DNA of 45,667 nt, from assembly GCA_948602995.1 (NCBI GenBank), contig CAPEBR010000029.1:1-45667 (forward strand), read 5' to 3'. The DNA is from an uncultured Dorea sp. Lineage in GTDB: Bacteria > Bacillota > Clostridia > Lachnospirales > Lachnospiraceae. This document shows, piece after piece, positions 17,305 to 25,178 of this stretch. Under the pieces are notes generated by a model. The model made no database searches. It saw only the letters and a list, made by a program, of their open reading frames with translations, and had not been told where the DNA came from. Every line of letters starts with the position of its first letter. The stretch's first letter is position 1. Made by a program: the position numbers and the translations under genes.

Positions 17305-17377
17305 GCTGGAATAGCTCAGTCGGTAGAGCACTTCACTCGTAATGAAGGGGTCGTCGGTTCAAGTCCGATTTCCAGCT
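17305..17377 (+). tRNA. tRNA-Thr (anticodon CGT)
   Basis: A 73-nt cloverleaf. The acceptor stem is GCTGGAA / TTCCAGC, the D-arm GCTC...GAGC, the anticodon stem CTTCA / TGAAG with loop CTCGTAA (anticodon CGT at 17338-17340, reading ACG), and the T-arm GTCGG-TTCAAGT-CCGAT. The discriminator base is T and the CCA end is not encoded. It is transcribed alone, with its own promoter and terminator. Confidence 0.96.
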
Positions 17378-17389
17378 TTTTTATGAAAG

Positions 17390-17429
17390 TGCCGTAAGCC
17401 TTGTTTTTTAAGGGTTTACGGCATTTTTG
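17390..17429 (+). terminator. Intrinsic terminator of tRNA-Thr
   Basis: 11-bp stem TGCCGTAAGCC / GGTTTACGGCA (one G-U) with a 12-nt loop, followed by TTTTT. It may also serve the convergent mscS gene. Confidence 0.8.
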
Positions 17430-17442
17430 CTTTTACTTTTAT

Positions 17443-18348
17443 CTATTCAGCCGGTGACATGTGAACAGAGATCTGGGGATATGCGATCTCAATCCTCTCT
17501 TCGTCAAATGAAAGCTTAATCTCCTCCAAAAGCCGCCACTGTGTCGGCCAGAATTCTTCATTATTCACCCATCCCCGGGCTCCAATGACTACCGCACTGT
17601 CTGAAAGCTCATCTACAAATACCGCAATCTCCTTGTCCTTCATCACACACTCGTCATCATAAAGGAGCTTCTCAATCACAGCCTTCGCCTTTTTCAGGTC
17701 TGCCTCGTACGTAATTCCGATCTTTATATTCAGCCTCCGCTCTGGCTGCGCCGTCATATTCGTAATACTGTTATTCGTCAGAATCCCGTTTGGAATGACA
17801 ATAGTCTTATTATCAATAGTACTCAGCTTTGTATAAAAGATTTGAATCTCTTTCACCGTTCCTTCATTATGGTTCGTATCTTCTACAATATAATCCCCCA
17901 CCTCAAAGGGTTTCAATAACAGAATCAGAACGCCGCCCGCAAAATTAGAAAGGCTCCCCTGGAGTGCAAGACCAAGCGCCACGCCGCCAGACGCAATCAG
18001 TGCTGCGACAGATGCCGTATCCACGCCAAACTTTGTGGATATGGAAAAAATCAAGAGAAAATACAGTCCGAATTTTAATAATGAATCTACAAACTGTTCC
18101 ACACCTTTATCTGCTTTTGACCGTGACAGCGAATGCTTCACCAGTCTCCGTATCCATCCGATTACAATCCGGCCCAGACAGAAAAAAAGAATTGCCAGCA
18201 GCACCCTAATTCCAAAGGAGACTAGATCCGGAATATGCTCCTGGAGATATGCTGTAAATCTTCCGACCTCTTCGGCAGCGCTCTCCGCTGTCTCCGTAGC
18301 CGCTGCCGCCGCTTCCTCGACAACAGCTGTTTCCGCAATCAATAACAT
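17443..18348 (-). CDS. mscS: Small-conductance mechanosensitive channel (MscS family)
   Basis: A 301-aa inner-membrane channel that opens on hypo-osmotic shock. About three transmembrane segments precede the pore helix region SGGVALGLALQGSLSNFAGG, rich in Gly/Ala as in MscS TM3, followed by the beta domain (FEVGDYIV...IPNG) and a C-terminal alpha/beta domain. The N-terminal ~35 residues are Ala/Glu-rich. The ATG at 18348 is chosen over the GTG three codons earlier because GGAGGG is 8 nt from the ATG but touches the GTG. Confidence 0.9.
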   Translation of the reverse strand: MLLIAETAVVEEAAAAATETAESAAEEVGRFTAYLQEHIPDLVSFGIRVLLAILFFCLGRIVIGWIRRLVKHSLSRSKADKGVEQFVDSLLKFGLYFLLIFSISTKFGVDTASVAALIASGGVALGLALQGSLSNFAGGVLILLLKPFEVGDYIVEDTNHNEGTVKEIQIFYTKLSTIDNKTIVIPNGILTNNSITNMTAQPERRLNIKIGITYEADLKKAKAVIEKLLYDDECVMKDKEIAVFVDELSDSAVVIGARGWVNNEEFWPTQWRLLEEIKLSFDEERIEIAYPQISVHMSPAE

Positions 18349-18419
18349 AAGCCTCACCCTCCGTACCTCTTCTTAATTGTAATGGCTCAGACAAGCTGTC
18401 TGCATTACTGTCTGAACAA

Positions 18420-19265
18420 TTACTCCAGATTTTCATTCAGCGCAAGAAATGCACTCAGATTTCCCCTCTTGTTACCTGTTCTCCTGTGCGAGAATAAAAT
18501 CTCCGGATTACAGTGGGTGCACACATTGGTCACTGCCATATGCTCCCTTAAAATTCCTGCCTCCAGGAGAATCTGCCGGTTAGCCTCCCAGAGGTTCAGC
18601 TGGTATCTGCCATTCTCTTTCCTGTAAAACAGCATGGGGTGCAGGTTTTCATCGAAAACCTGGCAGAAACACTCAATCACGTCCCCGCTCACCTCATAAC
18701 AGTCCTGGCAGATGGACGGACCAATGGCAGCCAGAATATCCTCCGGCCTGGATCCATATTCTGACTGCATCAGCTGGATGGTTACCTTTCCTATCTTCCC
18801 CACTGTACCGCGCCAGCCCGAATGACTAAGACCGATCACCCGCTTTACCGGATCTACAAAATAGAGGGGAACACAATCCGCATAAAAGGTCACCAGGCAG
18901 ATTCCAGGCACATCCGTTACCATGCCGTCTGTCTTGGCAAAATGCGAGCCCCTGTCTTCTTCCTTAACAACCGCCACATTCGTTGTATGCGTCTGATGAG
19001 TATAAGTAAAGTCCTCCGGCCTGACGCCAAGCGCCTCTGCCATCAGCTCACAGTTCCTCTTTACATGAGCCGGGTCATCCCCCCTTGTGGTGCTTAGATT
19101 CATAGAGGACCAGCACCCTGTACTCACCCCTCCAAGCCTGGTGGAAAATCCATGCTTTACAATCCCCGTCCGCTCAAACAGGGGGTAGGAAAGAAATGGC
19201 ACGCCATTTACTTCCTTCACGTCAAAAATATGCTTCTCATTCTTATAATACAGCTTCAGGCCCAT
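18420..19265 (-). CDS. pgeF: Laccase-domain (YfiH/PgeF) purine nucleoside phosphorylase
   Basis: A 281-aa multicopper-polyphenol-oxidase-fold protein. The zinc-site residues typical of the family are seen in THQTHT, ADCVPLYF and HSGWRGT. Family members are reported to act on purine nucleosides (adenosine, inosine) and, in E. coli, to help peptidoglycan fidelity; the true role here is inferred. The start has GGAGA 6 nt upstream. It follows yraN on the same strand, separated by a repeat fragment. Confidence 0.85.
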   Translation of the reverse strand: MGLKLYYKNEKHIFDVKEVNGVPFLSYPLFERTGIVKHGFSTRLGGVSTGCWSSMNLSTTRGDDPAHVKRNCELMAEALGVRPEDFTYTHQTHTTNVAVVKEEDRGSHFAKTDGMVTDVPGICLVTFYADCVPLYFVDPVKRVIGLSHSGWRGTVGKIGKVTIQLMQSEYGSRPEDILAAIGPSICQDCYEVSGDVIECFCQVFDENLHPMLFYRKENGRYQLNLWEANRQILLEAGILREHMAVTNVCTHCNPEILFSHRRTGNKRGNLSAFLALNENLE

Positions 19266-19290
19266 TTTTATTCTCCATTACTATTTTTGT

Positions 19291-19340
19291 GTTACTATTT
19301 ACGGAGCCGTGCACTCTGCCGCACAGCATCCGGACCGAAG
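19291..19340. repeat. Modular intergenic repeat, degraded copy
   Basis: GTTACTATTTACGG followed by GCCGTGCA, matching the ordered modules seen at 41769-41810 (AGTAACCTATTCACGG then GCCGTGCA). It lies between yraN and pgeF. Confidence 0.5.
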
Positions 19341-19366
19341 AAGCAGCGGGTTCCAGCATCCGGTCT

Positions 19367-19723
19367 TCAGGCCATACAGTCAAAAGCATTCTGAAACAGT
19401 GTAATCCTACCGCCTTCAATCCCAACTACATCAAAGCGGCAGGGCATATCCGAAATTCCCTTTTCCAGGAGATAATACATGGCACACTGTGAGATAACCC
19501 GCTGCTTTCTAAGATCTACCGCCTCCCCGGGATGCCCTTTCCCCGAATCACTTCTGTATTTCACCTCACAGAACACCAGGTACTCTCCATCCCTCGCAAT
19601 CAGGTCAATCTCACCTTTTTTGCAGCGGTAGTTATACTGCATGATCTCATACCCATGAGCTTCCAGATATTCACCTGCTTTTCTTTCATACCACGTCCCG
19701 ACTGCACGCCGATTATTTTCCAT
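19367..19723 (-). CDS. yraN: UPF0102 family protein YraN (endonuclease-like fold)
   Basis: A 118-aa protein with the conserved pattern of the family: an N-terminal GTWYERKAGEYLEAHGYEI helix, then KKGEIDLIARDGEYLVFCEVK, which is the D-(x)n-ExK core of a restriction-endonuclease-like fold. Its function is undetermined in the family. The start has GAGG 7 nt upstream. It is directly downstream of rnhB (15 nt), the usual arrangement in Firmicutes. Confidence 0.9.
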   Translation of the reverse strand: MENNRRAVGTWYERKAGEYLEAHGYEIMQYNYRCKKGEIDLIARDGEYLVFCEVKYRSDSGKGHPGEAVDLRKQRVISQCAMYYLLEKGISDMPCRFDVVGIEGGRITLFQNAFDCMA

Positions 19724-19738
19724 ATGAATTCCTCTATA

Positions 19739-20398
19739 TCACAAAAAATTCTTAAGAAATGTCCTCCTGTGTATGGAAACAGGTCCCCGCTCCTTAAGCT
19801 GTTCAATATGTGTCTTTGTCCCATAGCCCTTATTAGAGGCAAAACCATAGCCGGGAAATTCCAGATCATACTCTGCCATCATACGGTCCCTTGTCACCTT
19901 TGCAATAATACTTGCTGCCGCAATGGAAACACTTTTTGCATCGCCCTTAATAATCGGAACCTGCGGAATCTCAATTTCCGGAATCGTCACTGCGTCATTT
20001 AACAGGATATCCGGCCTGATTTTCAGATTACCGACCGCCAGACGCATCGCCTCATATGTTGCCTGCAGTATATTAATCTCATCAATCCGGCGAGGTTCTG
20101 CAGCACCGACTCCCACAGCCACGGCATGCTCCATAATTTCATCATACAAAGCCACCCTCTTTTTTTCCGACAGCTTTTTGGAGTCATCCAGATAGAGGAT
20201 CGGATTGTCCTTTGGCAGAATAACTGCCCCTGCCACTACAGGTCCGGCAAGCGGTCCCCTTCCGGCTTCATCAACTCCGCATATGTACTGGTATTCTCTA
20301 TATTCCTCTTCAAACACACTCATTGCCCTCGTGCGCTCCAGCTCCTTTTCAAGCCGGATTCTGGCCTTCCTCTCCCGCTCTTCTTCACGTTTTCCCAT
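19739..20398 (-). CDS. rnhB: Ribonuclease HII
   Basis: Removes RNA from RNA/DNA hybrids and misincorporated ribonucleotides. The 219-aa product has the signature VDEAGRGPLAGPVVAGAV and later AAASIIAKVTRDR, which contribute the acidic active site, plus the C-terminal GYGTKTHIEQLKERG. An extra ~35-residue charged N-terminal helix (EEERERKARIRLEKELERT) precedes the catalytic domain. It lies between lepB and yraN. Confidence 0.95.
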   Translation of the reverse strand: MGKREEERERKARIRLEKELERTRAMSVFEEEYREYQYICGVDEAGRGPLAGPVVAGAVILPKDNPILYLDDSKKLSEKKRVALYDEIMEHAVAVGVGAAEPRRIDEINILQATYEAMRLAVGNLKIRPDILLNDAVTIPEIEIPQVPIIKGDAKSVSIAAASIIAKVTRDRMMAEYDLEFPGYGFASNKGYGTKTHIEQLKERGPVSIHRRTFLKNFL

Positions 20399-20428
20399 AT
20401 TTTATCATACCTCCGAAGCCGCTCTCCT

Positions 20429-20998
20429 TTAACTATGCTTTATCTTCCCCATATGGTCAAACGGGTAAATTCTTACCCACGCTCTTCCCATAATATTCTT
20501 TCTCTTGATAAGTCCCACACTGGGATCACGGCTGTCTGAGCTGTGATTCCGGTTATCGCCAAGCACAAAATATTCGTCCTCGCCAAGGGTAAGCGGTTCT
20601 GACGCCATCTCGGCATCCTCCATGACCTCCGCTCCGTATATATCGCTTTCAAGCTGTTCCCCATTTACATAGACATAGCCGTCAATCACCTGCACGGTCT
20701 CGCCCGGAAGGGCAATAATGCGTTTAATATAATAAACCTTCTCCTCGTGCAGATATGGAAATACAATGATATCAAACCTCTCCGGCTCATGGAACCGGTA
20801 TGAGATCTTATCCACCAGCAGATGATCCCCGTCGCTGAGTGTTGTCTCCATGGAGGAACCATCGACTCTCGTCCGTTGTCCCACATAAGTAATAATCACA
20901 TAAGTCAGTGCAATAATTACAATAAAATAAAAAATCCAGCCTGCAAGCTCTTTTAACACGTTCCTTGAACCTTCCTCTTCTTCGTAATGACCGGACAT
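20429..20998 (-). CDS. lepB: Signal peptidase I (first of two)
   Basis: A 189-aa membrane protease that cleaves signal peptides outside the membrane. It has a single N-terminal transmembrane segment (AGWIFYFIVIIALTYVIITY), the catalytic serine in DGSSMETTL, the catalytic lysine in YYIKRIIALPGE, and box E GDNRNHSSDSR. The start is the ATG with AGGAGG 10 nt upstream; an ATG three codons earlier lies 1 nt after it and is rejected. A second lepB is at 21892, with rbgA between them. Confidence 0.92.
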   Translation of the reverse strand: MSGHYEEEEGSRNVLKELAGWIFYFIVIIALTYVIITYVGQRTRVDGSSMETTLSDGDHLLVDKISYRFHEPERFDIIVFPYLHEEKVYYIKRIIALPGETVQVIDGYVYVNGEQLESDIYGAEVMEDAEMASEPLTLGEDEYFVLGDNRNHSSDSRDPSVGLIKRKNIMGRAWVRIYPFDHMGKIKHS

Positions 20999-21043
20999 GT
21001 AAACCATGCCTCCTCTCTCATAATCTGAATCATTTATCTGCCC

Positions 21044-21886
21044 TTACGCCGGATACTCCAATGTAAGCCTTCCAAGCCTCCCTGCCCGGAAATCATCCAA
21101 AAAAAGCAGCGCTGCTTTTTCTGTATCCAGTTCACCAGCCCGTAAAAGGCAGTGGCGGCTCTTTGCAATATCATTCAGAACCCCATACGCATCTTCCGAA
21201 CACTCAATCTGATATTTTTCTTCTAAAACACCTGGATAATTTATACACAAAAACCGGATCAGTTCTGTTCCCAGTTCTTCTGTATTCAGAATCTCATCCT
21301 TGATGGAACCAATATAAGCAAGTTTAAGTCCCACTGTCTGATCTTCAAATTTCGGCCACAGGATTCCCGGTGTGTCCAAAAGCTCCACCTGTTTATTCAG
21401 GCGGATCCACTGCTTTCCCTTTGTCACTCCGGGTTTATTGCCTGTTCTGGCACAGGACTTTCCTGCAAGGGTATTAATAAAGGTGGATTTTCCGACATTC
21501 GGAATTCCTGCCACCATGGCACGAACCGGACGGTTCAGAATCCCCTTCCTTCTATCCCTTTCGATTTTTTCTTTACATGCTGAGAGTATCACACTGTGAA
21601 CCGGCTTTAACCCTCCGCTCTTCCTGGAATTTACCTTTACAGCTGAGATACCCCTTTCTTCGAAATAAGCAATCCACGCATCATTCCACTTTTCCTCTGC
21701 AAGATCTGCCTTATTCAGAAGAATCAGCCTGGCCTTGTTACCGCCAAGCCCGTCAATATCCGGATTCCGGCTGGACATGGGTATTCTCGCATCCACCAGT
21801 TCAATTACCAGATCTACTAATTTTATATTCTCCTGCATCATACGCTTTGCCTTCGTCATATGACCCGGATACCATTGAAAATGCAT
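21044..21886 (-). CDS. rbgA: Ribosome biogenesis GTPase RbgA (YlqF)
   Basis: A 280-aa circularly permuted GTPase needed for late 50S assembly. The G motifs come in permuted order: G4 NKAD, then G1 GIPNVGKST, then G3 DTPGI. The conserved N-terminus is MHFQWYPGHMTKAKR. The ATG at 21886 is chosen because AAAGGAG is 8 nt upstream and this is where family similarity begins. It starts 5 nt after the upstream lepB stop codon. Confidence 0.95.
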   Translation of the reverse strand: MHFQWYPGHMTKAKRMMQENIKLVDLVIELVDARIPMSSRNPDIDGLGGNKARLILLNKADLAEEKWNDAWIAYFEERGISAVKVNSRKSGGLKPVHSVILSACKEKIERDRRKGILNRPVRAMVAGIPNVGKSTFINTLAGKSCARTGNKPGVTKGKQWIRLNKQVELLDTPGILWPKFEDQTVGLKLAYIGSIKDEILNTEELGTELIRFLCINYPGVLEEKYQIECSEDAYGVLNDIAKSRHCLLRAGELDTEKAALLFLDDFRAGRLGRLTLEYPA

Positions 21887-21891
21887 TTTCT

Positions 21892-22539
21892 CTACTCCTT
21901 TATAAACCCGAAGCTGTCGCGGGGAGAGATCACAAACCATGCCTTGCCGAAAATATATTCCCGTTTTACATTTCCCACATCTGCGTCCCTGCTGTCTTCG
22001 CTGTTCTCCCTGTTGTCCCCGAGCACGAAATACTCATCACTGCCAAGTTCCATCTCCTCTGTCACAATTCCTGTCCGGTCCACAGCTGCTGACTGATACT
22101 TCTCCTCCAGTCTGTTCCCGTCAATATAGATTTCATTCTCCCGAAACTCCACCTTCTCTCCCGGGAGACCGATCACCCGCTTGATATAATAATGGGAATT
22201 TTCATTTCCCTTTGGCTTAAATACAATAATATCACCCCGTCTGGGTCTCCTGGCATTGTAGACCAGCCTGTTTACCAGCACTACATCGCCATTCCTCAAT
22301 ACAGGATTCATGGAATCCCCGATCATGCTTACCCTCTGTCCCAGGTGCCACACAATTAAAAATGCAAATACACAGATTCCAGCGACCCGGAAGATCCACA
22401 CTGCAATCATCGGAATATAAGAAAGATAATAACGGACCGATGTCTGCGCCTCCTGCAGTATATATCGCTGTCTCTTCCTTTCCCAGCGCCTTGAAAGCGG
22501 TTTTCTTCTCCTGACCCTTCTTCGTCTAGTTCTTCTCAT
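21892..22539 (-). CDS. lepB: Signal peptidase I (second), with arginine-rich N-terminal tail
   Basis: A 215-aa serine protease of the S26 family. The transmembrane segment is about residues 40-66, the catalytic serine in GDSMNPVL, the catalytic lysine in YYIKRVIGLPGE, and box E GDNRENSEDSR. It is longer than the other lepB by an unusual tail in which the first 25 residues are about half Arg/Lys, facing the cytoplasm by the positive-inside rule. GTGAGG is 5 nt before the start. It lies between rplS and rbgA. Confidence 0.92.
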   Translation of the reverse strand: MRRTRRRRVRRRKPLSRRWERKRQRYILQEAQTSVRYYLSYIPMIAVWIFRVAGICVFAFLIVWHLGQRVSMIGDSMNPVLRNGDVVLVNRLVYNARRPRRGDIIVFKPKGNENSHYYIKRVIGLPGEKVEFRENEIYIDGNRLEEKYQSAAVDRTGIVTEEMELGSDEYFVLGDNRENSEDSRDADVGNVKREYIFGKAWFVISPRDSFGFIKE

Positions 22540-22600
22540 AAAAGCCTCACATAGAGAAAAAGGACAACTACAACCTCTGTACTTGTCCCTTTTTGCCTTC

Positions 22601-22948
22601 TTATTTTACTAACTCTTTTACCTTTGCTCTCTTGCCTACACGGTCTCTCAGATAGTAAAGCTTTGCTCTTCTTACCTTACCTCTTCTTACGACTTCGACT
22701 CTCTCTACATTCGGGGAGTGAAGCGGCCATGTCTTCTCCACGCCGACACCATTCGATGACTTTCTTACAGTAAAGGTTTCTCTTGCCCCGCCTCCCTGTT
22801 TCTTCAGTACAGTGCCTTCAAATACCTGGATTCTCTCACGGTTACCTTCTTTGATCTTTCCGTATACCTTAACCGTATCACCTACATGAAACTGCGGCGC
22901 CTCTTCCTTAAGCTGTGCTGCCTCAATGTTCTTAATAATATCATTCAT
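22601..22948 (-). CDS. rplS: Ribosomal protein L19
   Basis: A 115-aa 50S subunit protein at the 30S-50S interface. It contains the family stretch HVGDTVKVYGKIKEG(N)RERIQVFEG and the basic tail VRRGKVRRAKLYYLRDRVGKRAKV. The start at 22948 has AAGGAGGT 9 nt upstream; the longer open frame reads through the leader and is rejected. It has its own promoter at 23037-23065 in addition to being downstream of trmD. Confidence 0.97.
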   Translation of the reverse strand: MNDIIKNIEAAQLKEEAPQFHVGDTVKVYGKIKEGNRERIQVFEGTVLKKQGGGARETFTVRKSSNGVGVEKTWPLHSPNVERVEVVRRGKVRRAKLYYLRDRVGKRAKVKELVK

Positions 22949-23036
22949 AGTTGTGCGACCTCCTTTTTTCAATTGGACGTTCTTAATACATCTGCCGTAC
23001 CAGAGGACCATCTCGTTTTTTCTCACAACATGCTAT

Positions 23037-23065
23037 AGTTTAGCATATTTAAGGAAAGATGACAA
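23037..23065 (-). promoter_or_regulatory. Sigma-A promoter and leader of rplS
   Basis: On the minus strand, TTGTCA, 17 nt, TAAACT. It is followed by an ~80-nt leader before the rplS start (about 22949-23030). L19 leaders are known in Firmicutes; the leader here could be such an autoregulatory structure, but I could not confirm the fold by eye. Confidence 0.65.
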
Positions 23066-23091
23066 TAGTTTTTTTGATTTTTGTCTTTTTA

Positions 23092-23823
23092 CTATTCACG
23101 GACCGCATCTGCAATCCTTTTTTCGTCTTCTGTAAGCTCTGCTCTTTCAAGCAGGTCAGGGCGAAGCTTCGCCGTACGCAGCACGGACTGTTCCCGCCTC
23201 CATTTTTCCACATTAGCATGATGTCCGGAAAGAAGAATCTCCGGCACTTTTTTTTCATGCCAGATCTCGGGTCTTGAATACTGCGGATACTCCAGAAGGT
23301 TATCCTGGAAACTCTCAAATTCCGCTGACACATCGTTATGAAGAACCCCAGGCACCAGCCTGGATACGGCATCTACTATAAGCATAGCCGGAAGCTCTCC
23401 TCCTGTCAGTACATAATCTCCCACTGACACATAATCCGTCACAATCTCCTCAAGCACACGCTCGTCTATTCCCTCGTAATGACCGCACAAAAGGACTAAC
23501 TCTGTCTCTCTGGCAAACTCCTCTGCCATCTTTTGATGGAAGGTTCTTCCCTGTGGAGATAAGTAAACGACCCGCGGTTTTTTTTCGAGCCGGTCCTTCA
23601 CTGCCCGGTATGCCTGGTACACCGGCTCCGCCTGCATGAGCATTCCGGCTCCGCCGCCGTAAGGATAGTCATCCACACTGTTATGCTTATTAAATGCATA
23701 ATCCCTGATATTCACAGCTTCAATAGATAAAAGACCCTTCGCGGCAGCTCTTCCGATAATGCTTGTATGAAGTCCGGAAAGCACCATCTCCGGGAACAAT
23801 GTCATAATGTAAAATTTTATCAT
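23092..23823 (-). CDS. trmD: tRNA (guanine-37-N1)-methyltransferase
   Basis: Methylates G37 of tRNAs reading CNN/GGN codons, preventing frameshifts. The 243-aa SPOUT-fold enzyme has YPYGGGAGMLMQAEP, LLCGHYEGIDERV (AdoMet knot) and SVGDYVLTGGELPAM. The start codon overlaps the rimM stop as ATGA, so the two are translationally coupled. The C-terminus overlaps sequence resembling the ACTATTCACGG repeat module. Confidence 0.96.
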   Translation of the reverse strand: MIKFYIMTLFPEMVLSGLHTSIIGRAAAKGLLSIEAVNIRDYAFNKHNSVDDYPYGGGAGMLMQAEPVYQAYRAVKDRLEKKPRVVYLSPQGRTFHQKMAEEFARETELVLLCGHYEGIDERVLEEIVTDYVSVGDYVLTGGELPAMLIVDAVSRLVPGVLHNDVSAEFESFQDNLLEYPQYSRPEIWHEKKVPEILLSGHHANVEKWRREQSVLRTAKLRPDLLERAELTEDEKRIADAVRE

Positions 23824-24329
23824 AGCACCAGTCCCTTCATAAGATGCACCTTCATCTGTGCGGCCACGATATCCACCTCCATAATGCACTCCTTAATGGC
23901 CGGAATCAGAACATCTCCGTGCTCTGGTGTATCGATGAGATACACATCGTTCGCTCCGGTCCGCAGTACATCCTTAAGTGTCCCAAAATGATTTCCATCC
24001 TCTGTAAGCACTTCCATTCCAAGCATATCTGCGACAAAATATTCATCTTCCTCAAGGGAAACAGCATCTTTGCGTTCCACCAGAAGTGCACAGCCCCGGT
24101 ACGGTTCCACGTTATTTATATCATCAATTCCCTTAAACTTTAGAATCACAAATTGTTTAAAAAACTTTACATTCTGTATTTCCAGTCTGATATGTTCTTT
24201 TCCCGTATCAAGCAGCACACTTGTAAGTTCCTTAAAGCGTGCATTGTCGTCTGTTGTCGGAAATACCTTTACCTCTCCCCGTATGCCATGGGTAGAGCTA
24301 ATGATTCCAATTCTGAATAACTGCTCCAT
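23820..24329 (-). CDS. rimM: 16S rRNA processing protein RimM
   Basis: A 169-aa 30S maturation factor that binds S19. The N-terminal RimM domain opens FRIGIISSTHGIRGEVKVFP, and a PRC-barrel-like C-terminal half includes EYFVADMLGMEV and VLIPAIKECI. The ATG at 24329 is preferred (GGGAGA 10 nt upstream and family start). It ends in a 4-nt overlap with trmD. Confidence 0.93.
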   Translation of the reverse strand: MEQLFRIGIISSTHGIRGEVKVFPTTDDNARFKELTSVLLDTGKEHIRLEIQNVKFFKQFVILKFKGIDDINNVEPYRGCALLVERKDAVSLEEDEYFVADMLGMEVLTEDGNHFGTLKDVLRTGANDVYLIDTPEHGDVLIPAIKECIMEVDIVAAQMKVHLMKGLVL

Positions 24330-24403
24330 AAATCTCTTGTCTCCCATAATGATCAAATCATAACTGCTCGTACAATCACGTCAATTTTTCATTGATAGAA
24401 AGA

Positions 24404-24436
24404 GAGACAGACCCTGCTCTTTGCCGAATCTGCCTC
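24404..24436 (-). terminator. Possible weak attenuator between khpA and rimM
   Basis: 8-bp stem GAGGCAGA / TCTGTCTC (one G-U) with a 17-nt loop, followed on the minus strand by TCTTTCTATC. It lies in the 194-nt gap between khpA and rimM. Confidence 0.3.
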
Positions 24437-24523
24437 TTTTTTGCCCTGTAAAGCGTTAATTGGATATTGTTCACAGGCAAGCCCTCAGGCTGCAGCGCTG
24501 GATTCATCCTGTTCACGGCCCTG

Positions 24524-24754
24524 TTAATCCATGATATCAACAATGACCTTCTTATCCTCCTTTGCAGCTGCGGCCTTTACAACCGAGCGGATCGCCTTAG
24601 CGATACGTCCCTGCTTTCCGATGACCTTTCCCATATCAGTGTCCGCAACACGCACTTCCAGGATCGTAGTCTTCTTCTCCATACGTTCCTTTACCTCAAC
24701 GCTGTCCGGGTCATCGACCAAAGCCTTTGTAATCACTTCAACTAACTCTTTCAT
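24524..24754 (-). CDS. khpA: KH-domain RNA-binding protein KhpA
   Basis: A 76-aa single KH-domain protein (formerly YlqC) with the RNA-contacting GxxG loop in VIGKQGRIAKAIR. In Gram-positives it works with KhpB/Jag and binds many RNAs. It sits between rpsP and rimM, the standard position. Confidence 0.95.
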   Translation of the reverse strand: MKELVEVITKALVDDPDSVEVKERMEKKTTILEVRVADTDMGKVIGKQGRIAKAIRSVVKAAAAKEDKKVIVDIMD

Positions 24755-24786
24755 ATGCCCTTGTTCCTCCGAAGTCTCTGCTGCAT

Positions 24787-25032
24787 TTATTTTTCAATAC
24801 CTGCTATTTTGAAAATCTTGCTTACCACTTCTGTCGGCTGTGCGCCATTGTGTAACCACTTCTTTGCTGCTTCCTCGTCTACGGAGATTGCGCTTGGCTC
24901 CAGGTTCGGATCATAAGTACCGATCTCTTCAATAAACTTCCCGTCTCTCGGGGATCTGGAATCAGCCACAACGATTCTATAGAAAGGAGCCTTCTTCTGT
25001 CCCATTCTTCTCAATCTGATTTTTACTGCCAT
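24787..25032 (-). CDS. rpsP: Ribosomal protein S16
   Basis: An 81-aa 30S assembly protein opening MAVKIRLRRMGQKKAPFYR, with VADSRSPRDGKFIEEIGTYDP. The start at 25032 has GGAGG 8 nt upstream; the slightly longer frame is rejected. It is first in the rpsP-khpA-rimM-trmD-rplS group; the 146-nt gap from ffh contains an A+T-rich TATAAT but no convincing -35. Confidence 0.97.
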   Translation of the reverse strand: MAVKIRLRRMGQKKAPFYRIVVADSRSPRDGKFIEEIGTYDPNLEPSAISVDEEAAKKWLHNGAQPTEVVSKIFKIAGIEK

Positions 25033-25178
25033 GTCTTTCACCTCCATAAAATAATAGATAAAATTATAATATATATACAGTGCTTATGCACGATATACCC
25101 TCTCAGGCCGCGAAATGCAACGACCATTTTACGATTCGCAGACCAGCCGTCCGCTCATCACAGCGCATCCGGCTTAGA

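Noticed and set aside
23088..23110. Modular repeat copy at the trmD end
   Set aside because: Only about 12 nt resemble the module and they are part of the coding end of trmD; likely coincidence.
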